DNA of 53,507 bases from Nostoc sp. CMAA1605. GTDB lineage: Bacteria > Cyanobacteriota > Cyanobacteriia > Cyanobacteriales > Nostocaceae. How positions within the stretch are numbered: the stretch's first letter is position 1; every line of letters begins with the position of its first letter. The position numbers were made by a program, and so were the translations under genes. The notes under the pieces are model-generated. The model was not told the origin of the DNA. It worked only from the letters and a program-made list of their open reading frames with translations, and did not search any database. Positions 8,997 through 19,300 of this stretch are shown piece by piece. The stretch lies in assembly GCF_021596505.1 (NCBI RefSeq), contig NZ_PJIZ01000063.1, forward strand, positions 1 through 53,507. The letters run 5' to 3'.

Positions 8997-11900
8997 ATGC
9001 CAAAACCAACTATCTTACTTGCACTCGATCCCCACGGTACTGCTTTATGTGCAGCTATTAAGCGGCAACTTTTACAACTCCCCAACGCCCAAAGTCGCTT
9101 AATTCAGGCTTATACTCTGACTTGGGATGGTCAAACTTTTGGGTTTAGTAGCGAATTAGATAAGTTTGCTGATGCGAGTTTTGACCTCGCTTTGACAAAC
9201 GCTAGACAAGCTTCTGTATCCCAATTAAGTAACCAGTTCCAACAAGCAGCAAAGGATTTGCAAACAACGTTAATTGATTTAATTAAATCAGTTAACCAAT
9301 CTCCAGAAGCGATCGCCGCCAAAAATGCCGGAGTTGATATCAGTTCTTGGTATAGAATCTACATCATGTTCTCCGCCAATGACCACCGGGCGCGAGAACT
9401 AGTATTTGAACTATCCCGCTTAATTCATTGGCTATTTAATGTCTACTTTGCCGATGTTCCCCATAGTTTAGAAGCTTTCATACTCTTACCAGGATTATTT
9501 GCCCAAGCCAGAACTGAAGATTATAGTGCAGCTTATCAACTCCTGAAGGAATTAGACGACAAAATGACTAAAGGCGTTGTCATTAGGAATACTCAAAAAA
9601 GACCACCTTTTGATAATTGTTGGCTGATTGACGAACGCATCGGGGAACTAGGAGTTAATTTAGATAGTTATGCTGATGCTTTTGCCGGTTTATTGACTGT
9701 CGAAGCCGAAACAGGCGGATTGTTAATTGGGGCGCATACAGTACGCGGAAAACTTCCCGCTTACAGTGCATTTGGCTATGGGGAGTTATTTTTTCCCGCA
9801 GACATAGTTATAGAACGTTTGAGTACAGCCTTAGCGGGCGATATTATCACCCAGGAATTTCTCCCCCCAGCCAAACTAACTCCCGAAGCAAATCGCCAAT
9901 TACTATTAGATGCAAAAGAATTTGTCCTCAGCGAAGATTATCACGATGCTTTACAGCAATTAGAACGAGACAATGGTAAACCAGTTTGGCAAGATTTCAG
10001 CCCCCGTCTTGATCTTCGTCCTGGTCAGACTCAAGAATATGGAATGGAATTGCAACGTGCTTATCAGCAATTTGAAAATAAAGAACTGATTTCATATAAG
10101 CGTACATTAGAAAGTTGCGGCAAACAGGCACAATTCGCCCTGAATAAACTATTGGATCAAAAGATTAATCAATATGTGGATGCTACAACTAGCGGCTTAC
10201 ATGAAGCTGTGAGATTATCCAATGTTTTGAATAATCCTTATTTGGAATTGCAAACAGAGTCGATTAGCGATCGCCCAGAAAATTTAATTACAGAATTACG
10301 TGCCGCCGAAGCATTTTTAGATACTCGATTACAAATAAAAATTAATCAAGAAAATAGCCAAAAGCTCCTCAATCAATTTTTCACTCTCAAATCCCAAAGA
10401 CAACAATTACAAGATACTGTATCTGCCAATAGTTCAGAATTACTTAATCAAGATTTACAAAAAATCCAAGAACAATTAAGATTGGTGGTGACTGATTATC
10501 ACCAAGCTATAAATACAGAAATTGAACAAATTAGACAAACTCGCTCATTAGCAATTGAAGATGCCCGTGCCAAAGCCCTAACAGAAATTAGTCAAACGCA
10601 AAAACAATTACATTATTTAGAAAATCAATACGAAATAGCTACAGATCAATTAAATGAATTGATAGCAGAAGAAAACCGTTTTCGTTCTTTATATCTCGTA
10701 GTTTTTCCGGCTGTCGTTGCTATTGCTGTCATTGGGATTTTGCTGATCACTGGGCTTTTCAGTCAATCAACCCTGTGGGTATTATTACAACAGATAGGGG
10801 TCAACTTATTTAATTACTTAATCTGGGGGTTAATTAGTATACTCGGTTACTTGGGTATTGTTTGGCTCAAGTATAGTACAACCATCCGCGATCGCATTCA
10901 AAAAGCTCAAAAACAAATCAAACGCCTAGAAAGCAGCTTAAAAGCTAATGGTGTAGAATTACGTCGCAACTATAATGAGCGATTAAAGTTAGAATATGAC
11001 ATCTATGCTCAAAATATCCGCGTTGAGGTAGTCAATTATTTGATTAAAATGTCTAAACAGAAAACTGAGACTTTACGTCAAACTTTATCTAATTTTTCTC
11101 AGTTATATGATATTTTAACTACTCAACACGACAAAGCATCAACAAATTACTCGGAAACTAGATTAGCCGTATTGACAAATTCAGATATTGATATTTATTA
11201 CCATCAAAATATTCTCAAAACTTTACCAATTAATAAATTTACCCAAGAAGAAGTTAGTCGCTCTCAAGCATGGCAAATTCCCGCTACAGAATTTCAGAAC
11301 AAACTAGTTTTATTTGCCAAAAAGCAGTTTGAACATTTAAGTAAGTTATCCATTGGAGACGTTTTAAAGTCAGATTTAATCACAGAGAATACAGCTAGCG
11401 TGAGATTGAACCAACTTTATAACAGTGCGAAACTCCTGTTGCGTCTTCAAGATACCGATGCTCACTTAAATCCAACTTCGCAACCAGAAATTACACTTTG
11501 GGTAGGAGCAAAAGATAAAGAAGAAATACTTCGGCTTTACAGTCGCTTCAACCGTGCTGTAACTCCCTTTGTTGCCGAAGACGAACGAAATTTGTGCGTT
11601 TTGGTACGTTCTTTAGGCTTCCCAGCTTACTTTCTCAGTCAAATTGAGTTTTATCGAGACTGCTATGAACGTACTCAAAAAGAAGCATCAGCACAAGATA
11701 GTCAGATTCCCGATTTAATTCCCGAAGAAATTAGTTCTAGTAGAGAATTAACCTTGGCTTATGATACTCTACTGCTAGCGATCGCACTTGAATTAATATC
11801 GCCAAATTCTCAAAATAATTATCAGTTTAATAATCAATTACTTGGTAGAGAAAGAGAAAAAATAGTTCATGCTTTAGCAACCGATTTTACCCATCAAGAA

Positions 11901-12053
11901 CTCTACGGAGAAATTACAGAACGCGTAGAATCTTTTGAACATGATTTAATTTACCAGCAATTAGAAAAACTAGAAAAATTTGCAAAAGATTTCACACCTT
12001 ACGAACGTAAGCGTTTAACACGACTAATTACACAGTATAGTCCCTTAAATTAG
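8997..12053 (+). CDS. Degenerate tubulin-like protein with coiled coils and membrane hairpin
   Basis: I did not recognise this 1,018-residue protein at first, but its N-terminal third aligns by eye with the upstream tubulin-like protein. LEAFILLPGLFAQ matches ITGLFVLPRVFAN, YSAAYQLLKELDD matches SNAYGALKEIEHC, and RPPFDNCWLID (from 202) matches RPPFDAVFLMD (from 246). The nucleotide loops are lost: GLGGTG is DPHGT (11-15), and the GGTGSGT region reads YRIYIMFSANDHRARELVFE. It is therefore probably unable to hydrolyse GTP. Long coiled coils (about 430-560 and 625-720) flank two membrane helices at about 562-582 and 597-618, which makes it a membrane-anchored protein with both ends in the cytoplasm. 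The C-terminal region (about 800-1,018) is unassigned. It may anchor or cap the active tubulin-like partner; that role is inference. Confidence 0.75.
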   Translation: MPKPTILLALDPHGTALCAAIKRQLLQLPNAQSRLIQAYTLTWDGQTFGFSSELDKFADASFDLALTNARQASVSQLSNQFQQAAKDLQTTLIDLIKSVNQSPEAIAAKNAGVDISSWYRIYIMFSANDHRARELVFELSRLIHWLFNVYFADVPHSLEAFILLPGLFAQARTEDYSAAYQLLKELDDKMTKGVVIRNTQKRPPFDNCWLIDERIGELGVNLDSYADAFAGLLTVEAETGGLLIGAHTVRGKLPAYSAFGYGELFFPADIVIERLSTALAGDIITQEFLPPAKLTPEANRQLLLDAKEFVLSEDYHDALQQLERDNGKPVWQDFSPRLDLRPGQTQEYGMELQRAYQQFENKELISYKRTLESCGKQAQFALNKLLDQKINQYVDATTSGLHEAVRLSNVLNNPYLELQTESISDRPENLITELRAAEAFLDTRLQIKINQENSQKLLNQFFTLKSQRQQLQDTVSANSSELLNQDLQKIQEQLRLVVTDYHQAINTEIEQIRQTRSLAIEDARAKALTEISQTQKQLHYLENQYEIATDQLNELIAEENRFRSLYLVVFPAVVAIAVIGILLITGLFSQSTLWVLLQQIGVNLFNYLIWGLISILGYLGIVWLKYSTTIRDRIQKAQKQIKRLESSLKANGVELRRNYNERLKLEYDIYAQNIRVEVVNYLIKMSKQKTETLRQTLSNFSQLYDILTTQHDKASTNYSETRLAVLTNSDIDIYYHQNILKTLPINKFTQEEVSRSQAWQIPATEFQNKLVLFAKKQFEHLSKLSIGDVLKSDLITENTASVRLNQLYNSAKLLLRLQDTDAHLNPTSQPEITLWVGAKDKEEILRLYSRFNRAVTPFVAEDERNLCVLVRSLGFPAYFLSQIEFYRDCYERTQKEASAQDSQIPDLIPEEISSSRELTLAYDTLLLAIALELISPNSQNNYQFNNQLLGREREKIVHALATDFTHQELYGEITERVESFEHDLIYQQLEKLEKFAKDFTPYERKRLTRLITQYSPLN

Positions 12054-12195
12054 TCATCAAACCTTATAGAAAATTTTCTTAAACCTCCCTTTAAAAATAG
12101 ACAAACCTCTGCGTAACTTTGCGCTTGAATATGCGCCCCTCCGCGTAAAAAAAAGACTTAAATGCAAATCGCTATAGAAGGTAAAAAATCTTATT

Positions 12196-13422
12196 TCACT
12201 CCATAGAAGTCCCTAATAAATTTTCTGCGGCTTCTAACATTAATCCTGATATATCTTTGAGGTCTTCACGATTGAGTAAGTAAGTTTTCAGTGCTTCCAT
12301 TGGGTCAATACTACTACTAGCACTCAATTCAGGAATGCGGGGACGAGCTAATTGACTCACTAATTCTGCTTGAATTGTGTAACTATGAGCAGCACTCAAG
12401 GCAGAATGTAACGCAGCATTATCAATTAAATCGATTTGTTCGGAACGGATTTTGTAAATTAACCTGACTACTGCATCTTGCAAATCATGTTTAGTAATTG
12501 CTTTGATTAAAGCAGCTTGAGGATCTTCTGCTTTTGACACATCTATTTCTAAGGTGTGGAAAGTCCGAACAGGTAAAGGGCAAAATTCCCATTTCGCACT
12601 CCCCCGTTGTAATTCCACGATCACATAACCTTTATCTTCTTTCTCTTCACTAAAATCTACCCGTTCAATACTCCCTGGATAAATCACTGGCGGGTTATTA
12701 GATTTATTTAAATTTTGATGACGGTGGACGTGTCCTAAAGCCACATAATCAAAACAGGGACGCGTCAATAAAGATAAAGGTAGAGTAAAACCTTTACCCA
12801 CAGCTAAAAAACGTTCCGCCCCTAAAGTGGCATTATCCGCCATTAAATGCGCTAACAGTACAGTCGGCACATCAGGATCAAGTCGGCGAATTTCCCCTTC
12901 AATCACAACTTGCAAGCGTTCTGTTAATAATTGATTGACTTCCGCTAGTGATAAACCCTCTGTTTCTTGACGAGTCATCAAAGTGGAACGGGTTAGCCAA
13001 GGTAAAGTAATTACCTGTACTTTTCCGTTGGGTGTGGAGATGTGATGTGTTGTTAACTTATCTCCCACCACAAAACCAGGTACGCCCAAAGTGCGGTAGA
13101 TATTTAAACTCGCGCCTCCCAAACCTTGGGAATGTTGGTCATGATTTCCCACCAACAACACTGTTGGAATTTGAGCATCAACTAACCGCCGAAATTGTGC
13201 TGCAAAAGCTTCCTGCACATATGGCGGTGGTGTCGCGTCGGGAAAAGCATCACCACCAAATAAAACTAAATCTACGGCATCAGTTAACGCCCGATCAATA
13301 CACAAAGATAAGGTCTTAACGAAATCCTCCAGTCGTGTATTTAAACCCGTTACCGGATTAATCCTACCGTGGGAAAAACCGCTTCCCATATGGATGTCGG
13401 AGAGATGAAGAATTTTAATCAT
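12196..13422 (-). CDS. sbcD: SbcD/Mre11-type exonuclease subunit (calcineurin-like phosphoesterase)
   Basis: All five metallophosphoesterase motifs are present in order: LSDIHMG (7-13), GGDAF (about 55), VGNHDQ (about 97), LAHLM (about 193) and GHVHRHQ (about 232). This is the Mn-dependent nuclease fold of Mre11/SbcD, which processes DNA ends and hairpins together with the SbcC/Rad50 ATPase. At 408 residues with a capping-domain region after the phosphoesterase it has the usual SbcD size. No sbcC lies beside it, which is common when the two genes are separated. Start ATG at 13422. It converges with the vWA-tubulin cluster, whose last gene ends 142 bases away. The fold is certain; calling it SbcD rather than another Mre11-like nuclease is likely. 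Confidence 0.85.
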   Translation of the reverse strand: MIKILHLSDIHMGSGFSHGRINPVTGLNTRLEDFVKTLSLCIDRALTDAVDLVLFGGDAFPDATPPPYVQEAFAAQFRRLVDAQIPTVLLVGNHDQHSQGLGGASLNIYRTLGVPGFVVGDKLTTHHISTPNGKVQVITLPWLTRSTLMTRQETEGLSLAEVNQLLTERLQVVIEGEIRRLDPDVPTVLLAHLMADNATLGAERFLAVGKGFTLPLSLLTRPCFDYVALGHVHRHQNLNKSNNPPVIYPGSIERVDFSEEKEDKGYVIVELQRGSAKWEFCPLPVRTFHTLEIDVSKAEDPQAALIKAITKHDLQDAVVRLIYKIRSEQIDLIDNAALHSALSAAHSYTIQAELVSQLARPRIPELSASSSIDPMEALKTYLLNREDLKDISGLMLEAAENLLGTSME

Positions 13423-13731
13423 AATGATGACTAAACGCTAGATGATAGTATTTTTACTTAATCAAATCAATAGAAGCGCGTAAATGATTCCAGGCTCGTA
13501 GTCAGGACTAAAGTCCTGACTACAAACTATTTTTTCATCAACAACGCCGACTTAAGTTATTGTACGGAATCAGAAATTATGTTTATCTAAAGAGATGAAT
13601 CTGATTTTTAAGTAAACACTACAGTTTTAACTAAGAATAGTAAAGCTATTTTAAGTTTTGCATGGCTTCCATAGATATTTATACTGAGACTGTTATATTT
13701 AGGAGATAACTAAAACTTGCAGGATTCTACT
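13423..13731. other. Spacer upstream of sbcD, about 300 bases
   Basis: It contains copy 2 of the interspersed palindrome at 13498-13523 and is otherwise AT-rich without a supported gene. It must hold promoters for sbcD on the minus strand and for the small peptide gene on the plus strand. Confidence 0.5.
13498..13523. repeat. Interspersed palindrome, copy 2
   Basis: GTAGTCAGGACT and AGTCCTGACTAC form a perfect 12-base inverted repeat around AA. Same family as 3663-3684 and 38908-38930; this copy differs at the same base in both arms (C/G instead of A/T), a compensated change. Confidence 0.8.
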
Positions 13732-13839
13732 ATGATGAATAATTCAAAACGTCCTAATTCCTTGGGAGAATCAATGGTTATGGGTGTTTTAATTATGTTG
13801 ACTAGTGTCAGCATCATCACAATCATGAGTGTTTTCTAA
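13732..13839 (+). CDS. Small single-span membrane peptide, 35 residues
   Basis: A short open frame from ATG 13732 (or ATG 13735) encodes MMNNSKRPNSLGESM followed by one hydrophobic helix (VMGVLIMLTSVSIITIM) and ends SVF. The basic, polar N-terminus suggests the N-end stays in the cytoplasm. AGGA lies about seven bases before the first ATG, and a good intrinsic terminator begins 34 bases after the stop, so this looks like an independent transcription unit and not a chance frame. I do not recognise the family. Such one-helix peptides often attach to membrane complexes, but nothing here names the partner. Confidence 0.6.
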   Translation: MMNNSKRPNSLGESMVMGVLIMLTSVSIITIMSVF

Positions 13840-13873
13840 AAAAATAAATAAAAAATTAGCAACAAAGGTTTAC

Positions 13874-13910
13874 AAAACTCCCCTCGTTCCTGAGAGGAGT
13901 TTTTAATTTT
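13874..13910 (+). terminator. Intrinsic terminator after the small peptide gene
   Basis: AAAACTCCCCTC and GAGAGGAGTTTT pair over 12 bases with one mismatch around a GTTCCT loop, and the 3' arm runs into a T-rich stretch. It is also nearly symmetrical, so it may serve the minus-strand gene ending at 13988 as well. Confidence 0.8.
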
Positions 13911-13987
13911 AGTAACAAAAATGAGGAATGCAAATTTAGTGTTTCTTCCCTCCTACCTTGTCTACCTTGTCCCCAATCCCCAATTCC

Positions 13988-15547
13988 CTACACCCCCACT
14001 AAAGCCTGATTCCGAGAAACTCTGCGCCACACTGATTCCCCAGTCAGCAGTTCTACTACATCCATCGCATTACCGATGACACCAGGTACACTGGGATAAC
14101 CAGCACTTGCGCCAACTAGAAACAAGTTCGGTAATTCCGTTTTGTAGCCTATGCGATTTAATCCTACTTGTTGGGGGACTAATTTCGCGCCGTAAATATT
14201 CCCTTCTGGTTGTCCTAGATAATATTCACTGGTGGTGGGTGTACCATAAATTTTCATGCGGGTGTAGTCGTCAATATCAGGAATTAAATCTCTGACGCTG
14301 TGCATAATTTGTTGGTAGACTTCCCGCTTTTTAGCTTTGTAGGCTTGTACGTCTGTTTTATGCAGATGTGCAAAGGGTGCGTAAGGACAAACTGTGGCGA
14401 TTTCCAAAATATGATGTCCTGGAGGGGCCATTCCTGGTTCGTCAGATTTCATAGTGGGACAAGATAAGAAAATCCAGGGATGGCTAAAATCTCCTTGCAA
14501 TTGTTGTTGATATTCTCGGTTGAGGTTGCCTGTAGGATAGTACCAAATGTTCCAGTTACCGATACCATAATTCTGAGGTTGAAAGTGGCTATCTAAACCT
14601 AAGTAGATATTAAAAGCACTGGCTGAGTATTCATAGCCAGTTAACCGCCGACGTTCTTTGTGACTGATGGCTTCATTATCGTGCATCAACTCCACTGTTA
14701 ATTTTGGATCAAGGTCGCTAATATAAGCCTTGGTAGCACGATAGATTTTGCCATCAGCTAGTACACTATGAACATTACCGTTACTAACTTGGATATGGTT
14801 AACGGTAGTAGCATAGGCAACAACTCCACCACCTGCGGTAATGGTATCAACAATAGTGTCTACAAAGTGCCGAAAGTGATGTTTGGGATAATAAGCACCT
14901 TCAGAATAGTCCCAAACTAGGGAAGTATGGGTGATGAGGGCGATTTCTTGGGGTGATAGTGCGTAATCACCACTTTGTCCCGCTAAGATGGCTTGTAATT
15001 TGGGTGATAACCCGACGTGATTATATAAATCTTGTAGCGTCCAGTGGCGTTTGCGAAACAAATGGAGATATTTCGGTAATTTTAGCCAATCAGACCATTT
15101 TTGATGATACCAATGCACTTCCTGGTTTAAATTGCGAATTTCTTGGTGGAGTTGCTGAATTTCATGACAGTAACGGTTGATAGCATTAGCTTCTTCTGGA
15201 AAAGTTGCAAGCAAGCGATAACGCAGACTTTCCCATCCCAGGGGAATTTTAAAATCTACCTCTGGTGTAATCACACGATCTATGCAGTCTGGATCAAGAC
15301 TATTAAAGGGTATATCTCTGTTGATATAGTTAAGAAACTGTGCGATCGCCTGACCATGACCGCATTGAGAAACATAATGCACATCAGCACAAAAACTATA
15401 TTCGCCATAATCAAACGTATGACAGCAACCCCCTGGTAAATAATGTTTTTCTAAAACGGCTACATTATATCCTTGGCGTGTTAAGCAGGCTGCTGTTGCT
15501 AGTCCACCTAATCCAGCTCCTAAAATTACATAATCAAAGATTTCCAT
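13988..15547 (-). CDS. FAD-dependent oxidoreductase of the CRTISO/RetSat (phytoene desaturase-like) family
   Basis: The 519-residue protein starts with a dinucleotide-binding fold, DYVILGAGLGGLATAACL (GxGxxG at 10-15), followed by the acidic ribose-binding residue in VLEKHYLPGG. The C-terminus has the family's FAD-contact segment NLFLVGASAGYPSVPGVIG. This layout fits carotenoid isomerase, retinol saturase and phytoene-desaturase relatives. The substrate cannot be told: carotenoid isomerases and saturases share these motifs, and no carotenoid gene lies nearby. The sequence GGAGGAG stands about five bases before the ATG at 15547, a strong binding site. It is alone on its strand between the small peptide gene and a long spacer. 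Confidence 0.8.
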   Translation of the reverse strand: MEIFDYVILGAGLGGLATAACLTRQGYNVAVLEKHYLPGGCCHTFDYGEYSFCADVHYVSQCGHGQAIAQFLNYINRDIPFNSLDPDCIDRVITPEVDFKIPLGWESLRYRLLATFPEEANAINRYCHEIQQLHQEIRNLNQEVHWYHQKWSDWLKLPKYLHLFRKRHWTLQDLYNHVGLSPKLQAILAGQSGDYALSPQEIALITHTSLVWDYSEGAYYPKHHFRHFVDTIVDTITAGGGVVAYATTVNHIQVSNGNVHSVLADGKIYRATKAYISDLDPKLTVELMHDNEAISHKERRRLTGYEYSASAFNIYLGLDSHFQPQNYGIGNWNIWYYPTGNLNREYQQQLQGDFSHPWIFLSCPTMKSDEPGMAPPGHHILEIATVCPYAPFAHLHKTDVQAYKAKKREVYQQIMHSVRDLIPDIDDYTRMKIYGTPTTSEYYLGQPEGNIYGAKLVPQQVGLNRIGYKTELPNLFLVGASAGYPSVPGVIGNAMDVVELLTGESVWRRVSRNQALVGV

Positions 15548-16311
15548 GCTCTCCTCCTCTGGTCATCTTGATTGCTCTTGATTTCAGTAATCTGATTTTT
15601 ATGAATTTCGTGATTTACAGTTTTGACACAATAGCGACAACAAACCTGAAAAAACGCAATTATTATTGTTAAGTCTTTACTCCGGGTGCTGAGTAGCAAC
15701 TGTTATGTAGTTACCCTGAAAGTCTCTCAACTAAGCAATACAAAGCCATTCGTTTTGATGAAATGGCAGATACTCGATGGCTAAGTAGTGCTGATTTTTA
15801 TGATTCAACGCATTTTATATTATCTAAGCTTTCAAGATTTGTTCAATAAACTTTATTATTCTTAACTGGAGTGGAGACGAAAGGATCGCGATCGCAAAAT
15901 CATCTGACCTTTCCCACACCCTCTGCTCGGAAAAGACTAGGTTTCAAATCCCACACCCTATTAATGCCTATATTTGATTATGAATCTAGAATTGATTCAT
16001 ATATCCAATAAATCTTATCTCTACATAATCCTTTTGCTCTAAATTTGGGCTGTATTGTTCGATCAAGTATCTCTGACTGCACATATTTTGTACAAATAAA
16101 TTAGCCACTAAATATTTTTCCTAGAGATAAAATATATATTTTATAAAGCATGATTGTCACTGAGAATTAATTTGATTACACTAATTCATGTAATCGTGTA
16201 AAATCATCACAGTTATTGTACAGCAATAACTTCTGATATATATTCAGTCAATTTCAGGTTGAATATTTGGAAAAATTCAGTTTATTCATTTAGTTCAGAA
16301 AATTCAGTTAT
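15548..16311. other. 764-base spacer between divergent genes
   Basis: No supported gene. The stretch is AT-rich with one GATCGCGATCGC (HIP1-like) site near 15885. It should hold divergent promoters for the FAD enzyme and the CARDB-subtilisin gene; no specific operator could be read. Confidence 0.5.
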
Positions 16312-19300
16312 ATGAATAATGAAATTAACAATATTTATCCATTGGATGATGTAAATAGAATGCTGTCATCTAATCAGCAACCTAGTATTTTCCATCAGAG
16401 TGGAGATTATTTCCCTTCTGGTTTAAGTAATGTGAATTCCCTCCAGTCAAGCATTCATAGTAGTTCCATATTGAAAACACTAGACTCTTTAACATCCGAT
16501 ACTTATCCTGTTAACTATCTAACTCAAGATATTGAGAGCAATAGTATCTTGATGACAGCCACTGCAACGGCTCAACCAGATTTAACAGCACCAAATGCCC
16601 TAATTCCTCCGTCGGTAATCGTTGGTGGCAATCTTCAAATCACCTATGAAGTGAAAAACCAGGGTAGTGCGAGTGCTGGATTTAGCTACACTGATTTTTA
16701 CTTATCTTCAGATTTGAATCTCGATAGTAGTGATGTGTATCTAGGCTTTGACTATGTAAATGGTCTAGCTGCTGGTGCATCTAGTCAAGAATCAGCTACA
16801 TTCAACATTGGTAGTAATATCAGGCCTGGTAATTACTATTTGATTTACTATGTCGATGCTGATGGCTATGTGAGCGAAAGTAATGAAAGTAACAATGCTT
16901 TCGGTGCGCCAATCTCCATTACCCAGCCAGACTTAACAGTATTAAACGCCTCAATTCCCACCTCAGCCAGAGCTGGTAGCAGTATTCAAATCAATTATCA
17001 AGTGAGGAATCAAGGTAGTGGAAGTGCTGTTGCTAGTAATACCAGATTTTACCTATCTCCAGATTTGAATATTGACAGTAGTGATGTCTATCTAGGCTTA
17101 GACACTGTGAATAGTCTGGCGGCTGGTGCATCTAGTCAAGAGTCAGTCACATTCACCATCGGTAGTAACATCAACCCTGGTAACTACTATTTGATTTACT
17201 ACGCTGATGCAGATGGTTATGTGATTGAAAGTAATGAAAATAACAATGCCTTTGGCAATCTCATTAATATTACCCCAGCAGGGAATCCAGACCTGATAAT
17301 TCAAAACCCCACAGCACCAACGACTGCATCAGTGGGTAGCACTATTGCATTGAATTATCAGGTGAGAAACCAAGGTGTGGGAAGTGCAGGTGCTAGTACC
17401 ACCAGATTCTACCTTTCCAGAGACACAGCATTCGGCACAGATGATGTGTTGTTAGGTTCAGATGCAGTAAATAGTATCGCCGCAGGTGCTGTCAGTTCCG
17501 AAACAGCCTCGATTCTCATAGGCAATAGCATCGCGGCTGGTAACTATCATTTGTTGTTCAGAACTGATGCGGATAATAACTTAGGCGAAAGTGATGAAAC
17601 TAATAATGTGGTTTCTCGTGCCATCACGATTAACTCTGCTGATTTAATTATTCAAACCCCCACAGCACCAACGACTGCATCAGTGGGTAGCACTATTGCA
17701 TTGAGTTATCAAGTGAGAAATCAAGGTTTGGGAAATGCTGTAGCGAGTACCACCAGATTCTACCTTTCCAGAGACACAGCATTCGGCACAGATGATGTGT
17801 TGTTAGGTTCAGATGCAGTGAATAGTATCGCCGCAGGTGTTGTTAGTTCCGAAACAGCCTCCATTGTCATAGCTAATAGTATTGCGGCTGGTAACTATCA
17901 TTTGTTGTTCAGAACTGATGCAGATAGCACAGTAGCAGAAGGTAATGAAAATAATAATGTGGTTTCTAGTGCCATCACGATTAACTCTGCCGATTTAATT
18001 ATTCAAAACCCCACAGCACCAACGACTACATCAGTAGGTAGCACTATTGCACTGAGTTATCAGGTAAGAAATCAAGGTGCTGGAAATGCTGTAGCGAGTA
18101 CCACCAGATTCTACCTTTCTAGAGACACAACATTCAGCACAGATGATGTGTTGTTAGGTTCGGATGCAGTGAATAGTATTGCCGCAGGTGCTGTCAGTTC
18201 CGAAACAGCCTCAATTCTCATAGCCAATAGCATCGCTGGAGGTAACTATCATTTGTTGTTCAGAACTGATGCTGATGGCACAGTAGCAGAAGGTAATGAA
18301 ACAAATAATGTGGTTTCTAAAGCCATTACAATTGATGGGCCAAGACCAGACCTCATCATTCAAAATATTTCTGCGCCAAGTATTGTTGACCCTGGAAACT
18401 TATTTACACTCAATTACCAAATAGCGAATCAGGGTACTGCTAGTGCTGGTAATCATACAACTAAGATTTATTTGTCTAGAGACACAACTCTTAGTAGTGA
18501 TGATATATTGTTAGCCTCTGACCCGAACTACTTTTATCCTGTACTAAATGCTGGCACTTATAGTTCAGAATCTTACTATTTGTCTATAAGTAGGGATATC
18601 AATTTTGGTAACTACTATCTGCTATTGCAAGCTGATGGCAATGGCGAAATCAGTGAAAGCAACGAAGCTAACAATATCACCACCAAAGCCATTACACTAG
18701 CTGCACCAGATTTAATTGTCCAGAATCCTTCTAATCCCGCTAGTGCCAACATTGGGACAACAATTTCACTGAGCTATCAGCTGAGAAATCAAGGTAATGG
18801 CAACGCTGGTATTAACAGCACATACTTTTATCTTTCTAAAGATACCAGTCTCAGCAGTGATGATAGGTTTCTCGCTGGGGATACAGTTGGTATTTTTGGT
18901 AATATTGCACCCTCTGGTGTAGTTTCCGAGTCTGCATCTGTATACCTTTCCAGCACCATTACCCCTGGTAGTTATTATCTGTTATACCAAGCTGATGGTT
19001 CTGGCTCATTGAGAGAAAGCAATGAAAATAACAACATTATTGCCCAAGCAATTACGATTACTGCACCAGATTTAGTGATCGAAAATGCTACATCTGCCAG
19101 TAGTGTTGCCATCGGGGCTACACTACAAGTTAACTATCAACTGAAAAACCAAGGTAATGGCTCTGCTGGAGGAAGTAAGACAAGTTTTTATCTGTCACGA
19201 GATACAACATTGGGTAATGATGATGATATCTCGTTAGGTATTGAAACTGAGGCTAATGCTAGCCTAGCACCTGCTGCCATTATTTCTCGCTCCATATCTA

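Noticed and set aside
15340..15672. Plus-strand frame across the 5' end of the FAD enzyme gene
   Set aside because: Mostly complementary to a clear minus-strand gene, and it has no family features.
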